Shown piece after piece: positions 6,290-14,663 of a stretch of 19,195 nt of DNA. A program made the position numbers and the translations under genes. Origin of the DNA: JAWXCH01 sp034440595 (GTDB lineage: Bacteria > Planctomycetota > Planctomycetia > Pirellulales > JALHPA01); contig JAWXCH010000535.1 of NCBI GenBank assembly GCA_034440595.1, forward strand, positions 1-19,195. Reading direction: 5' to 3'. The stretch's first letter is position 1. The number at the start of each line of letters is the position of its first letter. The notes under the pieces were generated by a model that saw only the letters and a list, made by a program, of their open reading frames with translations, was not told where the DNA came from and made no database searches.

Positions 6290-6681
6290 TAAACAGGATT
6301 GTGTGCCACTGGCTTTGCCAGTTTGTCGGGTTTGTGCAACGCACCACGCTCCGTTTGAGCTTGCATACCGCTCCGCATCAATTCTCAAACCGATATTGCA
6401 CGCCAATGTTCCGGTGCGTGAAACGAACCAATGAGCTACGCAAGACTCCGCGTATCACTATAGCCTTGCCTGCATTGCAGGATGCGACTCAATTTGCAAA
6501 TGATTAATGATTGCTGACCGATAACAATTGAAAAATCCGCGCGATTGAGGGGCTTGGATCTATCATTTGTTATCAATCATCATTCATTTGTCATTGGGAG
6601 TGGGTCCATGCGAGGCCAGATTTACTCTGACCCGTGATTTTCGCGTGCTGCCTGCGCCCAAGAAGGGCGATATCACCCCGA
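6290..6681. other. Spacer between convergent genes
   Basis: No coding sequence is supported here. It holds the 3' flanks of two convergent genes and the AT-rich inverted repeat at 6497-6590. No clear U-tract terminator is visible. Confidence 0.5.
6497..6590. repeat. Imperfect inverted repeat between convergent genes
   Basis: The left arm (6497-6530) reads CAAATGA-TTA-ATGATTG-CTGACCG-ATAACAA-TTG. The reverse complement of the right arm (6564-6590) reads CAAATGA-ATG-ATGATTG-ATAACAA-ATG. The arms therefore share three 7-bp blocks (CAAATGA, ATGATTG, ATAACAA), with a 7-bp insertion in the left arm. They are AT-rich, unlike the flanks. It could fold into one long hairpin and act as a two-way terminator, or be a small dispersed repeat. 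Confidence 0.55.
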
Positions 6682-7032
6682 TCAACCGGGATTCTGCGGC
6701 CGATTGACCACGCGCTTGTTGATGTCGACTTCCAGCACTCCAAATGCCTGCTCGTGGCGGTGCAACGTCAATTGCAGCGCGTGGAGCATTCGCTTAGCGG
6801 TGTAATAGTTGGTCACAATGCGCTGGCTGATCATGACGGGCTGCGTGGGAATTCCCATGGGTTGCGGATTGAGACCAAAGTCGATGATCAATTCTTCGGG
6901 TGTGCCGGTAACGCGGCAGAAATTCGCATAAGCTGAGATCGCACGCGAATCATCGACTTCGACGCGCTGTCTGTTGGATGCCTCTGGCTCGCCGAGGTCG
7001 GCTGCGGAAGGCGGCAATTCAGATTTGGCCAC
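6682..7032 (-). CDS. DUF3467 family protein
   Basis: The product is 116 residues. The core (about 30-110) fits DUF3467: YANFCRVTGTPEELIIDFGL, then NPQPMG, then ISQRIVTNYYTAKRMLHALQ, then HEQAFGVLEVDINKRV. The family is small, cytoplasmic and of unknown function, and is common in planctomycetes. GTG at 7032 is a firm start because AAGGAGG lies 6 bases before it, one of the best ribosome sites in the window. It lies 67 bp downstream of the 1450-residue TPR gene on the same strand and may be co-transcribed with it, though the strong site suggests it is translated at a higher rate. No signal peptide or membrane segment is seen. Confidence 0.88.
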   Translation of the reverse strand: MAKSELPPSAADLGEPEASNRQRVEVDDSRAISAYANFCRVTGTPEELIIDFGLNPQPMGIPTQPVMISQRIVTNYYTAKRMLHALQLTLHRHEQAFGVLEVDINKRVVNRPQNPG

Positions 7033-7099
7033 GTTAAACCTCCTTGTAAATTTCGATCAATCCAAGTCAACACACTGTACCAAAATCGCAGCGACCCGG

Positions 7100-10000
7100 C
7101 TACAGATTCAGCTCCGTGGTGATAGCCTCCAACTTCTTCTGCTCGGTCGGGTGCAAGTCCTTTGGATTCAACTTCAATTGACGTGCCTTTTCAATCGAGG
7201 TTTTAGCGCCATCGATGTCCTTGGCAGCATGCTGGGCAAATGCCAGATGGACAAGTTTCAGCGAACTCGGCACCAGTACCGAGTCTTGCAAATCCTTGAG
7301 AGCCGCATCTGTATTGCCCATTGCCAGGTAGATCGTACCTCGCGTGTCCAGCAGGTCCGATGTCGGCCCGTAGACCTCCATCGCAAAATTGACTAGCTGA
7401 ATCGCTTCGTCCATTTTTTCATTCTTCAGGGCCAGGATATAGGCCAGGTTGTTGGACATAGCGGCCTTCAGTGACTCGGTGAGATCTTCTCGAGCCAGCA
7501 GCTTCCGATAGATCTTTTCAGACTCATTCAGCTCATTGCGAATTTCGCGAATGTCTCCCATCATCGCTTCAAGTTGGAGAGATTCTGGATTTTGTTTCTT
7601 GAGTGAGGAGTACCATCCGGCCAGTGCGACAAAGTGTTCCGGCTTGGCCTCGGCGCGACGTGCTCTCAGCAGTTCTAGTGCTGCGGCAACTGTGCCTGGG
7701 ACCTGGTTCGGATCTTTGCCGACGGTCGCTAGAATCTGAAAGGCTTCATTTAGATCGCGATGCATGCCAACTAGCATTGCCAGGTTACGCATCGCACGCG
7801 GATCGTCCTTCACATATTCTCGCAGCAGTTTCTCTGCCGCATCGTATTGTTCCAAGTTTTCCAGAGTGCCGATCGTTCCCTGGACCTGTGCCCACTTTTC
7901 CTGCGGCCATGGTGCAGGTCCAAGTGCATTCAGCAGCAAGTCGACCCCCTCTTTCGCCTTCCCTTCCTTCACCAGAATGCCAGCTCGCAGCGCCAGGACT
8001 GGGCCGGAACCCTTCGCGGCGGGTTGCTTTTCCTCATAGCTTCGCAGCCAGGAATCTACTTCGCTAGCGCGATTGGCACGCATCAGAAATTCGGCATAGG
8101 CTAGGTAGTGTTCTGGATGAGCGTTGGGCTTGGAAACAACCGTCAACATGGTGTCGTTGGCTTTGTCGACCTGCCCGACACTTTCGTGGAGAAGAGCCAG
8201 TTTGACCTGCTCGGCAGGTTGCAGATCCTGCTTGGCCTGAATTTCCTGCAGTAATCTGAGTGCCTCGCGCATGCTGGATGGCTCGTTGCGATTGGCAAGC
8301 AAACCGACAATCAGCAAATTGTCCTCGAGCGTCCGTTTTCCATCCGGTTGACTGACCATGTCTTTGGCGATCAAGAAGGTCTTCCAATCCTTCTTCTTTG
8401 AAACCATCGCCACGGCTCGGGCACGCCGTGCCCAGCTCAGCAATTCGACATATTGCGGCTCTGTGCGTCCTGTCAGAAGCTTGGTCAAGGAGTCCAGATG
8501 TTTTTCGATCTGTTCGATTTGTCCGGCGCGGAGATAAAAACTCGCCACGGCTTGCAGCAACTTCACGTCATCGGGTTTTGCTGCGACGGCCAATTCGTAT
8601 TGTGCAGCAGCGCGATCTCCCTCACCCAGGACTTCGTAGCATTGAGCCGCGATCTTGTGCCGTTCTTTTTCGGGGGCTTTGGTCATCGCCTCTTCAACCA
8701 CCTTCATTCCCTCGGCGGAATTACCTGCCGAAGCAAGTGTTTTCACCAGGGACAACCAGCCCTCGGTCGTTTCCGGCTGCTTTTTAATGACATCACGCAA
8801 CACACGTTCGCTCTCTGCGAAGTTACCAACGCGCCTCTGCGCCTCGGCATACCACAACTGTTCCGTGGGTTTGGCCGATTCACTCGGCTTGGAAGCTTCC
8901 AACAGTTTCTTCGCCTCGTCCATTTTTCCGGTGCGAATGGCAACTTCGAACTGAGATTGCTCCATGCTGTCGCTTGCGAGTTCACTACTAAATTTCCTTT
9001 GCAGTTCTTCGGCCCCGGCCAAATCCCCCTTGGCAACCATCAACTGATAAAGCTGGCTGACCTTGGCACTGTTAATCGTGCCGTACTGCATCGCCAGTTT
9101 CAATTCTTTGATCACCTCGTCCGCATTGTTTTCCAACCCGGCGATTTCCGCCAAAAGCAAATGCGGTTCACTCAACTCGGTGCGTACCTTCAAAAGCTCG
9201 TCAAGCTCACTGCGAGCTTCAATCAGCAATTCCTTATCCGCATCCGAAAGTTGCGGCGGTTGATTTGCCTTTCTTTGCGCATACTGATCCTTCATGACAG
9301 TGGTGATCTTGCAGATGGTATCGAGAATCTTTATCTCGGGACGGTCAGTTCCCAACAGCTTTTGTATTTCCGCAGAGGTTTTCTTCATCTCCTCCACGTC
9401 CATCATCGCTCGTACCAGATCGAAGTATTGCAGACGAACACCGGCGTCCTCCGGTAACTTTTCCATCAACTTCTTATATATCCGAGCACTCGAATCGGCG
9501 TCGTTGGCTCGGCGATATTCGTTGGCCAGGCCAGACAGCAACTGGTTCTGCTCTTCTGGAGTAAGCTGGTCGATGCCGATCTCCAGTGTTCGCAGGCCTG
9601 CCTTGGCTTGTTGGCCACCAATTTGATTCAAGAAATTGGCGCGTAATAGACGCATAATCACACCGTCACGAATTTTTTCAGGGGCCTTACTGGCCAGATT
9701 CAGGGCATCCTGAGGCCCCTTGGCCTGCGCCTCAAATTTGCACATAGCGATCCACGCCTGCGGATCCTCTGGATTTGAATCGCGGAGACCGACCAACAGC
9801 TTGCGCGCTTCATCCTGGTTTCCGCTGCGGAGCTTAACCTCCGCGTCCATCAAGGTCAGGCTGGCCGGCGGAATGTCTGGAGACTTTTTCAGCTCCTCCA
9901 CCATTGCCGTTAGCTGTTCCCATTTCTGAGATTCCTTCGGGCGCTGAGCTTGAACCATCAACCGTAAATTAAACAGCGGACCCCAAACTCGCGGGTTCTT

Positions 10001-11452
10001 GCTTAAGTTCTCGCCTAATGCGGCGGCAAGCTTCTCGTATTCGGCCAATGCCTCGGCCATTCGACCGCTTTGCAGCAGCGATTCCGCCGTCCGGAGGATC
10101 GCTTCGTAATTCATGTTGTTGTTATTGCCCGAGTTGAGGCGACCTAATATTTCGCGTTCTTTTTCCGGCTGGTGTATTCTCTTGTAGACCTTGGCCAGTT
10201 GAAGATCGACGTTGTTCTTGTACGCCTGCACTTGCGCGACAAGGGGGCGCGCTTCATTCAACTTTGCCTCTGCTTCCTTCCACTTTTTCTCACCTTCCTT
10301 CTCCTTCATCTCCGCATCCAATGACTGTCCCTCGGCAACCAGAGCCAGCCCTTCGTAATAAGGAACCGGCAAGTTGTACGGAACCGAGGCTTCCAATGCG
10401 GCAATCTTCTTCCTGGCATTTTTGAAGTCCCCTGTGATCAGTGCCAGTTCAAAGCCCATCCTGAGCAATTCCTCGTTCTCGGGAAGTTGCTCCAGACCGG
10501 CATCGCAGATTTCGACGGATCGCGGCAATTCACCTTGTGCGCGACAAATCATTGCCAACTGCGCGTGCAACCGCCAATCCTTGGGGTAAAGCTCGACGCC
10601 GCGCGTCAGCAGTTTACGCGCATCATCCAGTTTCGTCCCAACGGCCGCTCGATTGGACAGCAGTAGCAGAACATCCGCTGCCTCAGGATTTAACTTGGCG
10701 GCTTCATCCAGCGAGGCTTCGCTCTTTTTCTCGTTCTTTAGCTGTGCCCAGTACCGATAGCGATTGATAAAGGCCTCGCTCGATTTGGGATTGGCTTCGA
10801 CCATGCGTTCGATCACTGCGTCGGCCTCGGCATCAGAACCGGCCTTACGCAAGAGATCAGCCAGCACGGGATAGGCATCAACCTTATCGGGCGCAGAAGC
10901 CGGAGCATCAAAAGTTTTCTTGACTTTGTCGTAGCCGACCATTTCGCGATAGATGGTGGCTGCTCCGTCGAAATCGGCCAGCGCAATTTTGCATTGACCA
11001 AGCATGAAGTCCAAATCGCTATCGGACTTCCCAGCCTCTTTCAGGAAAACTCCATGGTCGAGCGCGGCACCCGGATTGCGGTACTTGACCATGTACTCCA
11101 GCAATTTCCGGCGCATCACGGTATTGTCAGGGTTCTTGCGGACTACGGTCTCCATTTGTTGAACGGCAAAGATCTTCTTGCGTATGCCAGAATCAGGCAG
11201 CTCCGCTTCGTCGTACAAGATATTGGCGAGCAACTCGTTGCCTTCGTCGCTGTCCTTTTCGTGCGACAGGTACCGAAAGCAGAACTCGGTGGCTTCTTTG
11301 AAATTCCCCTTCTCGCGTTCAGTTTTGGCATTCTCCAGCAAGCCTTCAGAATGCCTTCGCACCTGGAAGCCGTGTAAAAAATGAACGCCTGTGCCAAGCA
11401 CAATAATCGAGACCAACAACACGACGGCCAGCTTAATGTTTAAACGCTTCAT
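7100..11452 (-). CDS. Giant membrane-anchored TPR protein
   Basis: This 1450-residue protein begins MKRLNIK, followed by one hydrophobic segment (about 8-28) that should anchor it in the inner membrane or act as an uncleaved signal. The rest is mostly TPR-like helix pairs. Clear units occur near the N-terminus (AKTEREKGNFKEATEF), at about 240-345 (KLDDARKLLTRGVELYP, then LPRSVEICDAGLEQLP), mid-protein (DADSSARIYKKLMEKLP) and near the end (NNLAYILALKNEKMDEAIQL, then GNTDAALKDL). It has no recognised enzyme domain. It lies divergent from a Wza-like export gene and upstream of DUF3467. Large TPR proteins accompany some exopolysaccharide/exosortase loci (the PrsT type), which suggests but does not prove an assembly-scaffold role. 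The ribosome site before ATG 11452 is weak. The frame is intact. Confidence 0.88.
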   Translation of the reverse strand: MKRLNIKLAVVLLVSIIVLGTGVHFLHGFQVRRHSEGLLENAKTEREKGNFKEATEFCFRYLSHEKDSDEGNELLANILYDEAELPDSGIRKKIFAVQQMETVVRKNPDNTVMRRKLLEYMVKYRNPGAALDHGVFLKEAGKSDSDLDFMLGQCKIALADFDGAATIYREMVGYDKVKKTFDAPASAPDKVDAYPVLADLLRKAGSDAEADAVIERMVEANPKSSEAFINRYRYWAQLKNEKKSEASLDEAAKLNPEAADVLLLLSNRAAVGTKLDDARKLLTRGVELYPKDWRLHAQLAMICRAQGELPRSVEICDAGLEQLPENEELLRMGFELALITGDFKNARKKIAALEASVPYNLPVPYYEGLALVAEGQSLDAEMKEKEGEKKWKEAEAKLNEARPLVAQVQAYKNNVDLQLAKVYKRIHQPEKEREILGRLNSGNNNNMNYEAILRTAESLLQSGRMAEALAEYEKLAAALGENLSKNPRVWGPLFNLRLMVQAQRPKESQKWEQLTAMVEELKKSPDIPPASLTLMDAEVKLRSGNQDEARKLLVGLRDSNPEDPQAWIAMCKFEAQAKGPQDALNLASKAPEKIRDGVIMRLLRANFLNQIGGQQAKAGLRTLEIGIDQLTPEEQNQLLSGLANEYRRANDADSSARIYKKLMEKLPEDAGVRLQYFDLVRAMMDVEEMKKTSAEIQKLLGTDRPEIKILDTICKITTVMKDQYAQRKANQPPQLSDADKELLIEARSELDELLKVRTELSEPHLLLAEIAGLENNADEVIKELKLAMQYGTINSAKVSQLYQLMVAKGDLAGAEELQRKFSSELASDSMEQSQFEVAIRTGKMDEAKKLLEASKPSESAKPTEQLWYAEAQRRVGNFAESERVLRDVIKKQPETTEGWLSLVKTLASAGNSAEGMKVVEEAMTKAPEKERHKIAAQCYEVLGEGDRAAAQYELAVAAKPDDVKLLQAVASFYLRAGQIEQIEKHLDSLTKLLTGRTEPQYVELLSWARRARAVAMVSKKKDWKTFLIAKDMVSQPDGKRTLEDNLLIVGLLANRNEPSSMREALRLLQEIQAKQDLQPAEQVKLALLHESVGQVDKANDTMLTVVSKPNAHPEHYLAYAEFLMRANRASEVDSWLRSYEEKQPAAKGSGPVLALRAGILVKEGKAKEGVDLLLNALGPAPWPQEKWAQVQGTIGTLENLEQYDAAEKLLREYVKDDPRAMRNLAMLVGMHRDLNEAFQILATVGKDPNQVPGTVAAALELLRARRAEAKPEHFVALAGWYSSLKKQNPESLQLEAMMGDIREIRNELNESEKIYRKLLAREDLTESLKAAMSNNLAYILALKNEKMDEAIQLVNFAMEVYGPTSDLLDTRGTIYLAMGNTDAALKDLQDSVLVPSSLKLVHLAFAQHAAKDIDGAKTSIEKARQLKLNPKDLHPTEQKKLEAITTELNL

Positions 11453-11616
11453 AGTTTTGCGATTCCGACCGAAGTCTTAGCGGAATAAGTGAAAAAAATA
11501 ACGATACCCCTGCCAGCATGCATTACGTCCGGCTCAGGATCGTAGTTCGATTGAACTACTTCACGATTGCACCATTGCCGGTCTTTGCGGCAAGAATGCC
11601 CCGCCGACTCTCCTCT

Positions 11617-11644
11617 CCCCTCTACAATCGCCCCTCTACAATCG
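11617..11644. repeat. Exact 14-bp tandem duplication
   Basis: CCCCTCTACAATCG occurs twice with no gap (11617-11630 and 11631-11644). It may be a replication slip or a pair of regulator sites. Confidence 0.8.
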
Positions 11645-11691
11645 ACTTACAAGCTCTTTATAACGTCTATTCGCTAGCACGGCAGGTTTTC

Positions 11692-11706
11692 TTGGCACGC
11701 TGCCAA
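11692..11706. promoter_or_regulatory. Palindrome TTGGCA-CGC-TGCCAA, possible operator
   Basis: Perfect 6-bp arms flank a 3-bp centre, a size usual for a dimeric repressor or activator site. It stands ~240 bp before TPR translation and ~400 bp before the export gene. The bound protein is unknown. Confidence 0.4.
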
Positions 11707-11728
11707 ATTTACTCTTGGAATACATGCT

Positions 11729-11757
11729 GCCATTTCACAGCCGCCGCCATTTCACAG
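11729..11757. repeat. Pair of 12-bp direct repeats
   Basis: GCCATTTCACAG occurs at 11729-11740 and again at 11746-11757, 17 bp start to start. It lies 23 bp after the palindrome at 11692-11706. Confidence 0.6.
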
Positions 11758-12102
11758 GCAACGAGCTTTCGCGCGTTGCACCGCAGCCTCCCCCCACAGT
11801 GTAGTGGCTGCACTGGTGTCGTGCTCCACTAGTGCTGCGGATCCGCTGGCGAAAATTCACATGCTTCCATTCTATTTAGGTAGCCGAATCGGTCAACGAA
11901 TCGCCACGATTCATAGCCGCTTTTCGTGGATTGCTAACGCCGAATGTTAAGATGGGTGGTTTCGGAGGAAATTAACGGCAAATCTTTCATGCCCACGTTG
12001 GTTTGTGCCGATCATAGGGATTGAACGGTTCAGGCAGCGTTTGCGGCCTACGGGACAGTTGGCCCTGGTGACCGGCGGCTACAGAATACATTGGTGAAAC
12101 GC

Positions 12103-13194
12103 ATGGCAGAAATCTCGAGCATTTCAGCAAATTCACGACGAGGCTTGCTCCTGGTAGCGCTCTTGGCCGCCATCACTCAGGCTGCCGGTTGCGCAACGAC
12201 CACCTACCAGCAGTCTGTGGTGAATCCCGCCCTGAGCGGGCCTGCCGACGCTGTACCGGTGGGGCGCGAACTGAACATGGTCTCGCTCCCTAGCTATCGC
12301 ATTGAACCCCCCGACGTACTTCAGATCGAGGCGGTTCGCGTCATACCCAAATCGCCGTTTCGCATCAAACAGCTAGATGCCTTGCAAATTGATGTGCAGG
12401 GAACCAGTTTAGATGCACCTCCCATTCAGAATCAGTTGTTCTTTGTCGATCCGGACGGTTTTGTAAACCTCGGGCCGAGCTATGGCAAAATCAAGGTCAG
12501 CGGAATGACGCTGGAGCAGGCCCGTGAAGCGGTCGACAAGCAGTTTCGCCGCACATTGGCCGAGCCGCAGGTTTCGCTCACTCTGGCCGACGCTGGTGGG
12601 CAGCAACAGATCACCGGAGCGAACGCAGTCGGGCCGGACGGGTACATCAACCTGGGCACGTATGGATCTGTGTACGTGACCGGTATGACTGTTGAAGAGG
12701 CCACCGCCGCCGTCGAAGAGCAGCTTGCCAAGTATCTGGAGCAACCACGCATTTCACTTAGTGTGGTTCAATACCAAAGTAAGTTCTACTACGTCGTCAC
12801 CGAAGGGGCAGGCTTTGGAGATCAAATTGCACGTTTTCCAGTGACTGGAAATGAAACTGTCATGGATGCCGTAACGCAGGTGAACGGCATCTCGCGACTG
12901 TCCAGCAAGGACATTTGGATTGCACGCCCCGCACCGGGGGAAGAGGCCTGCTTCCAGCAGTTGCCTGTCGAATGGGAATCGATCGTCAAACGTGGCGAAT
13001 CGAAGACCAACTATCAGGTGCTGCCTGGCGACCGCATCTTCATCCGCGAAGACCACTTGGTCGCAACCGATTCGTATATCGCACGTCTGACGGCACCGTT
13101 TGAACGAATTCTCGGATTTGCCTTGCTCGGCACGAACACCGTTCAGACTGTTAACCGCTTCCCACAAGGCTTCTTGCAACAGTCTGGACCATAA
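12103..13194 (+). CDS. Wza-like polysaccharide export outer-membrane lipoprotein
   Basis: The product is 363 residues. The N-terminus is a lipoprotein signal with a lipobox ending AAGC, so Cys30 should be lipidated. The polysaccharide export domain starts at about 65 (YRIEPPDVLQIEAV) and is echoed by FRIKQLDALQIDV. Two related blocks follow: VDPDGFVNLGPSYGKIKVSG (about 115-134) and VGPDGYINLGTYGSVYVTGM (about 176-195), an internal duplication. A later segment (YYVVTEGAGFGDQIARFPVT) resembles an SLBB/ligand-binding beta-grasp unit. The C-terminal stretch LTAPFERILGFALLGTNTVQ could be the membrane helix of a Wza-type octamer. Such proteins form the outer-membrane channel for capsule or exopolysaccharide. 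ATG at 12103 is chosen (GGTGA before it); GTG 12094 and TTG 12091 are also in frame. The next gene is 55 bp downstream. Confidence 0.9.
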   Translation: MAEISSISANSRRGLLLVALLAAITQAAGCATTTYQQSVVNPALSGPADAVPVGRELNMVSLPSYRIEPPDVLQIEAVRVIPKSPFRIKQLDALQIDVQGTSLDAPPIQNQLFFVDPDGFVNLGPSYGKIKVSGMTLEQAREAVDKQFRRTLAEPQVSLTLADAGGQQQITGANAVGPDGYINLGTYGSVYVTGMTVEEATAAVEEQLAKYLEQPRISLSVVQYQSKFYYVVTEGAGFGDQIARFPVTGNETVMDAVTQVNGISRLSSKDIWIARPAPGEEACFQQLPVEWESIVKRGESKTNYQVLPGDRIFIREDHLVATDSYIARLTAPFERILGFALLGTNTVQTVNRFPQGFLQQSGP

Positions 13195-13249
13195 GCTCTA
13201 AGCTGTCATTGAAACTCAAATACCTGGCGACCTTGGAAGGATACATCAC

Positions 13250-14632
13250 ATGGCTTGGACGCGACTACGAACTTCGACCTGCTGCTTGGCAATTGGCATG
13301 CAAATGCTGCTTCCTGCCAGCATCACTGCGGAAGTACGATACGAAACGATGCCCTGCACCGATGGCTCGTGCGTACCCAATCGCATCACCAATGGATACA
13401 ACCAGACGCAGTGGCGTCGCTGGCCAGTTCCAGAAAAGCAACTTTCTACCGGTCCGCAAGGCAGGGGAGAAGCAATTCCTATCGACAATTCAGCGTTGCC
13501 TCCGGCGGACAAGGAAGCCGATTCGCCAACTCCGTCGTTGCCAGGCATGGATGGCCCAGTCGGCGGAGGTGGTGGCGCGCTGCCTCCATTGTCGACTCCG
13601 GGCGGTCTCGCGCCAGGCTTGCCCGATTCAGGGCTGGGAGCAGGACCAGGTCTGCCGCCGGAATTAATGGGCCCCGGCGCACGCACGCCGACTGCTCCTG
13701 GTGGTGTCGGTGCACCTGGTGCTGGCGGCGCTGGCGGCGCTGGACCGATGTCTGCACCAAGACCGGGATTTCCCACGCCAGGTGGTATGGGCAGCGGCCC
13801 AGGCACGGGAACCCCGATGCCTCGCCGCGGCGCTGGAGGGGGATTTCCTGGTGGGCCTGTCCCTCGCGACACAACAACGCCTAGCACTACGCCTTCGCCA
13901 CGTCCGTTTGGATTAGATATCTCAAGCGACCCTGCGGGCAAGTACAGCGCCATGCCAGCTTCAATCGCCGAGACCAGCGGGCCACAGGAAGTTGAGGGGC
14001 CATCATTGATTAGCATTGCTCCTCGCGAACTGCCGGCCAAATCGATGCAAGGTCGCCGGCTGAAGGTGAGTGAGCCAGAACCAGCACCAGAGGGAATGCC
14101 CGTGATCGAATATGCTGCACCGAAGCAGACCTCGTACGAAACGCCAGTCAGTCGCTGGAAAAGCGACCGAACAGCTCCGGCCGAAGTCGAATTTTCGGGC
14201 GAAGATTCGATGGATGTGGTTTCTGCGACTCCGGCGACTTCGACTCGATTGAGTTGGGAGCCAGTCCGGTCGACAGTTCAACCGCAAACCACCACGCCGT
14301 CCACAGTCGCTTTTGCGACAGATGAATCCGCAATTGATCGCCTGGAACAACCATTCAGTGAAGACGCAGCCGAGCAACGCCCAGCGCAGAAGCTTGTCTG
14401 GACTGCACCGCGTGCCAGCGAGGCCGGGGTCTCCATGAACGTGCGTTCCAACGCCAATAATCTTCGCGACTTAGATCAACTGGGTGGCGAGCGATCCAAC
14501 CCATTGCGAGGCAATCGCAGTGTTGAAGGACGCACGCCCGAGGCAGAATCGACTGTGCGATTTCCAGTTCGACCAGCTAGCGCGTATTTGGAAATTCCAT
14601 CTGAGAGTAGCAATAACCCTCTGCGGCGGTAG
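13250..14632 (+). CDS. Secreted Gly/Pro-rich protein with TQWRRWP motif, function unknown
   Basis: This 460-residue protein has a signal peptide (about 1-27, MQMLLPASITA) and then a short conserved-looking module with two cysteines (CTDGSC, 36-41) and GYNQTQWRRWP (49-59). I associate that motif with planctomycete secreted proteins. Residues ~94-206 are low complexity, rich in Gly, Pro and Ala. The rest (210-460) is polar, rich in Ser, Thr, Glu and Pro, with no domain I recognise, and looks disordered. GAAGG before ATG 13250 supports the start. It is 55 bp behind the Wza-like gene and very likely in the same operon, suggesting a cell-surface or matrix role connected with the exported glycan. 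That role is inference. Long open frames on other strands and frames here come from the repetitive GC-rich sequence. Confidence 0.8.
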   Translation: MAWTRLRTSTCCLAIGMQMLLPASITAEVRYETMPCTDGSCVPNRITNGYNQTQWRRWPVPEKQLSTGPQGRGEAIPIDNSALPPADKEADSPTPSLPGMDGPVGGGGGALPPLSTPGGLAPGLPDSGLGAGPGLPPELMGPGARTPTAPGGVGAPGAGGAGGAGPMSAPRPGFPTPGGMGSGPGTGTPMPRRGAGGGFPGGPVPRDTTTPSTTPSPRPFGLDISSDPAGKYSAMPASIAETSGPQEVEGPSLISIAPRELPAKSMQGRRLKVSEPEPAPEGMPVIEYAAPKQTSYETPVSRWKSDRTAPAEVEFSGEDSMDVVSATPATSTRLSWEPVRSTVQPQTTTPSTVAFATDESAIDRLEQPFSEDAAEQRPAQKLVWTAPRASEAGVSMNVRSNANNLRDLDQLGGERSNPLRGNRSVEGRTPEAESTVRFPVRPASAYLEIPSESSNNPLRR

Positions 14633-14663
14633 TAGCTGCGTAGGGAGCTAGCTTCTGAGTGGG

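Larger units (their letters stand above)
11453..12102. other. Large divergent regulatory spacer
   Basis: About 650 bp without a supported gene separate the giant TPR gene from the export operon. It contains an exact 14-bp tandem duplication, a 12-bp repeat pair and a 15-bp palindrome (listed separately). A further small hairpin is GAATCG-CCA-CGATTC (11898-11912). A plus-strand frame of 104 codons (11518-11832) runs through these repeats and has no family features, so I do not call it a gene. Confidence 0.5.

Noticed and set aside
8453..9457. 334-codon plus-strand frame
   Set aside because: It lies inside and antisense to the giant TPR gene. The TPR pattern on the other strand is continuous across it.
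11692..11708. Possible sigma-54 promoter (TTGGCACG)
   Set aside because: The -24 element matches, but the -12 GC is missing at the needed spacing. The sequence is better explained as the palindrome TTGGCA-CGC-TGCCAA.
11518..11832. 104-codon plus-strand frame in the divergent spacer
   Set aside because: It runs through tandem repeats, lacks a ribosome site and shows no protein-family feature.
13246..14040. 264-codon minus-strand Pro-rich frame, and an overlapping 209-codon plus-strand frame at 13255-13884
   Set aside because: Both are products of the GC-rich Gly/Pro tract of the 13250-14632 gene. The chosen frame has a signal peptide, a ribosome site and extends well past the tract.
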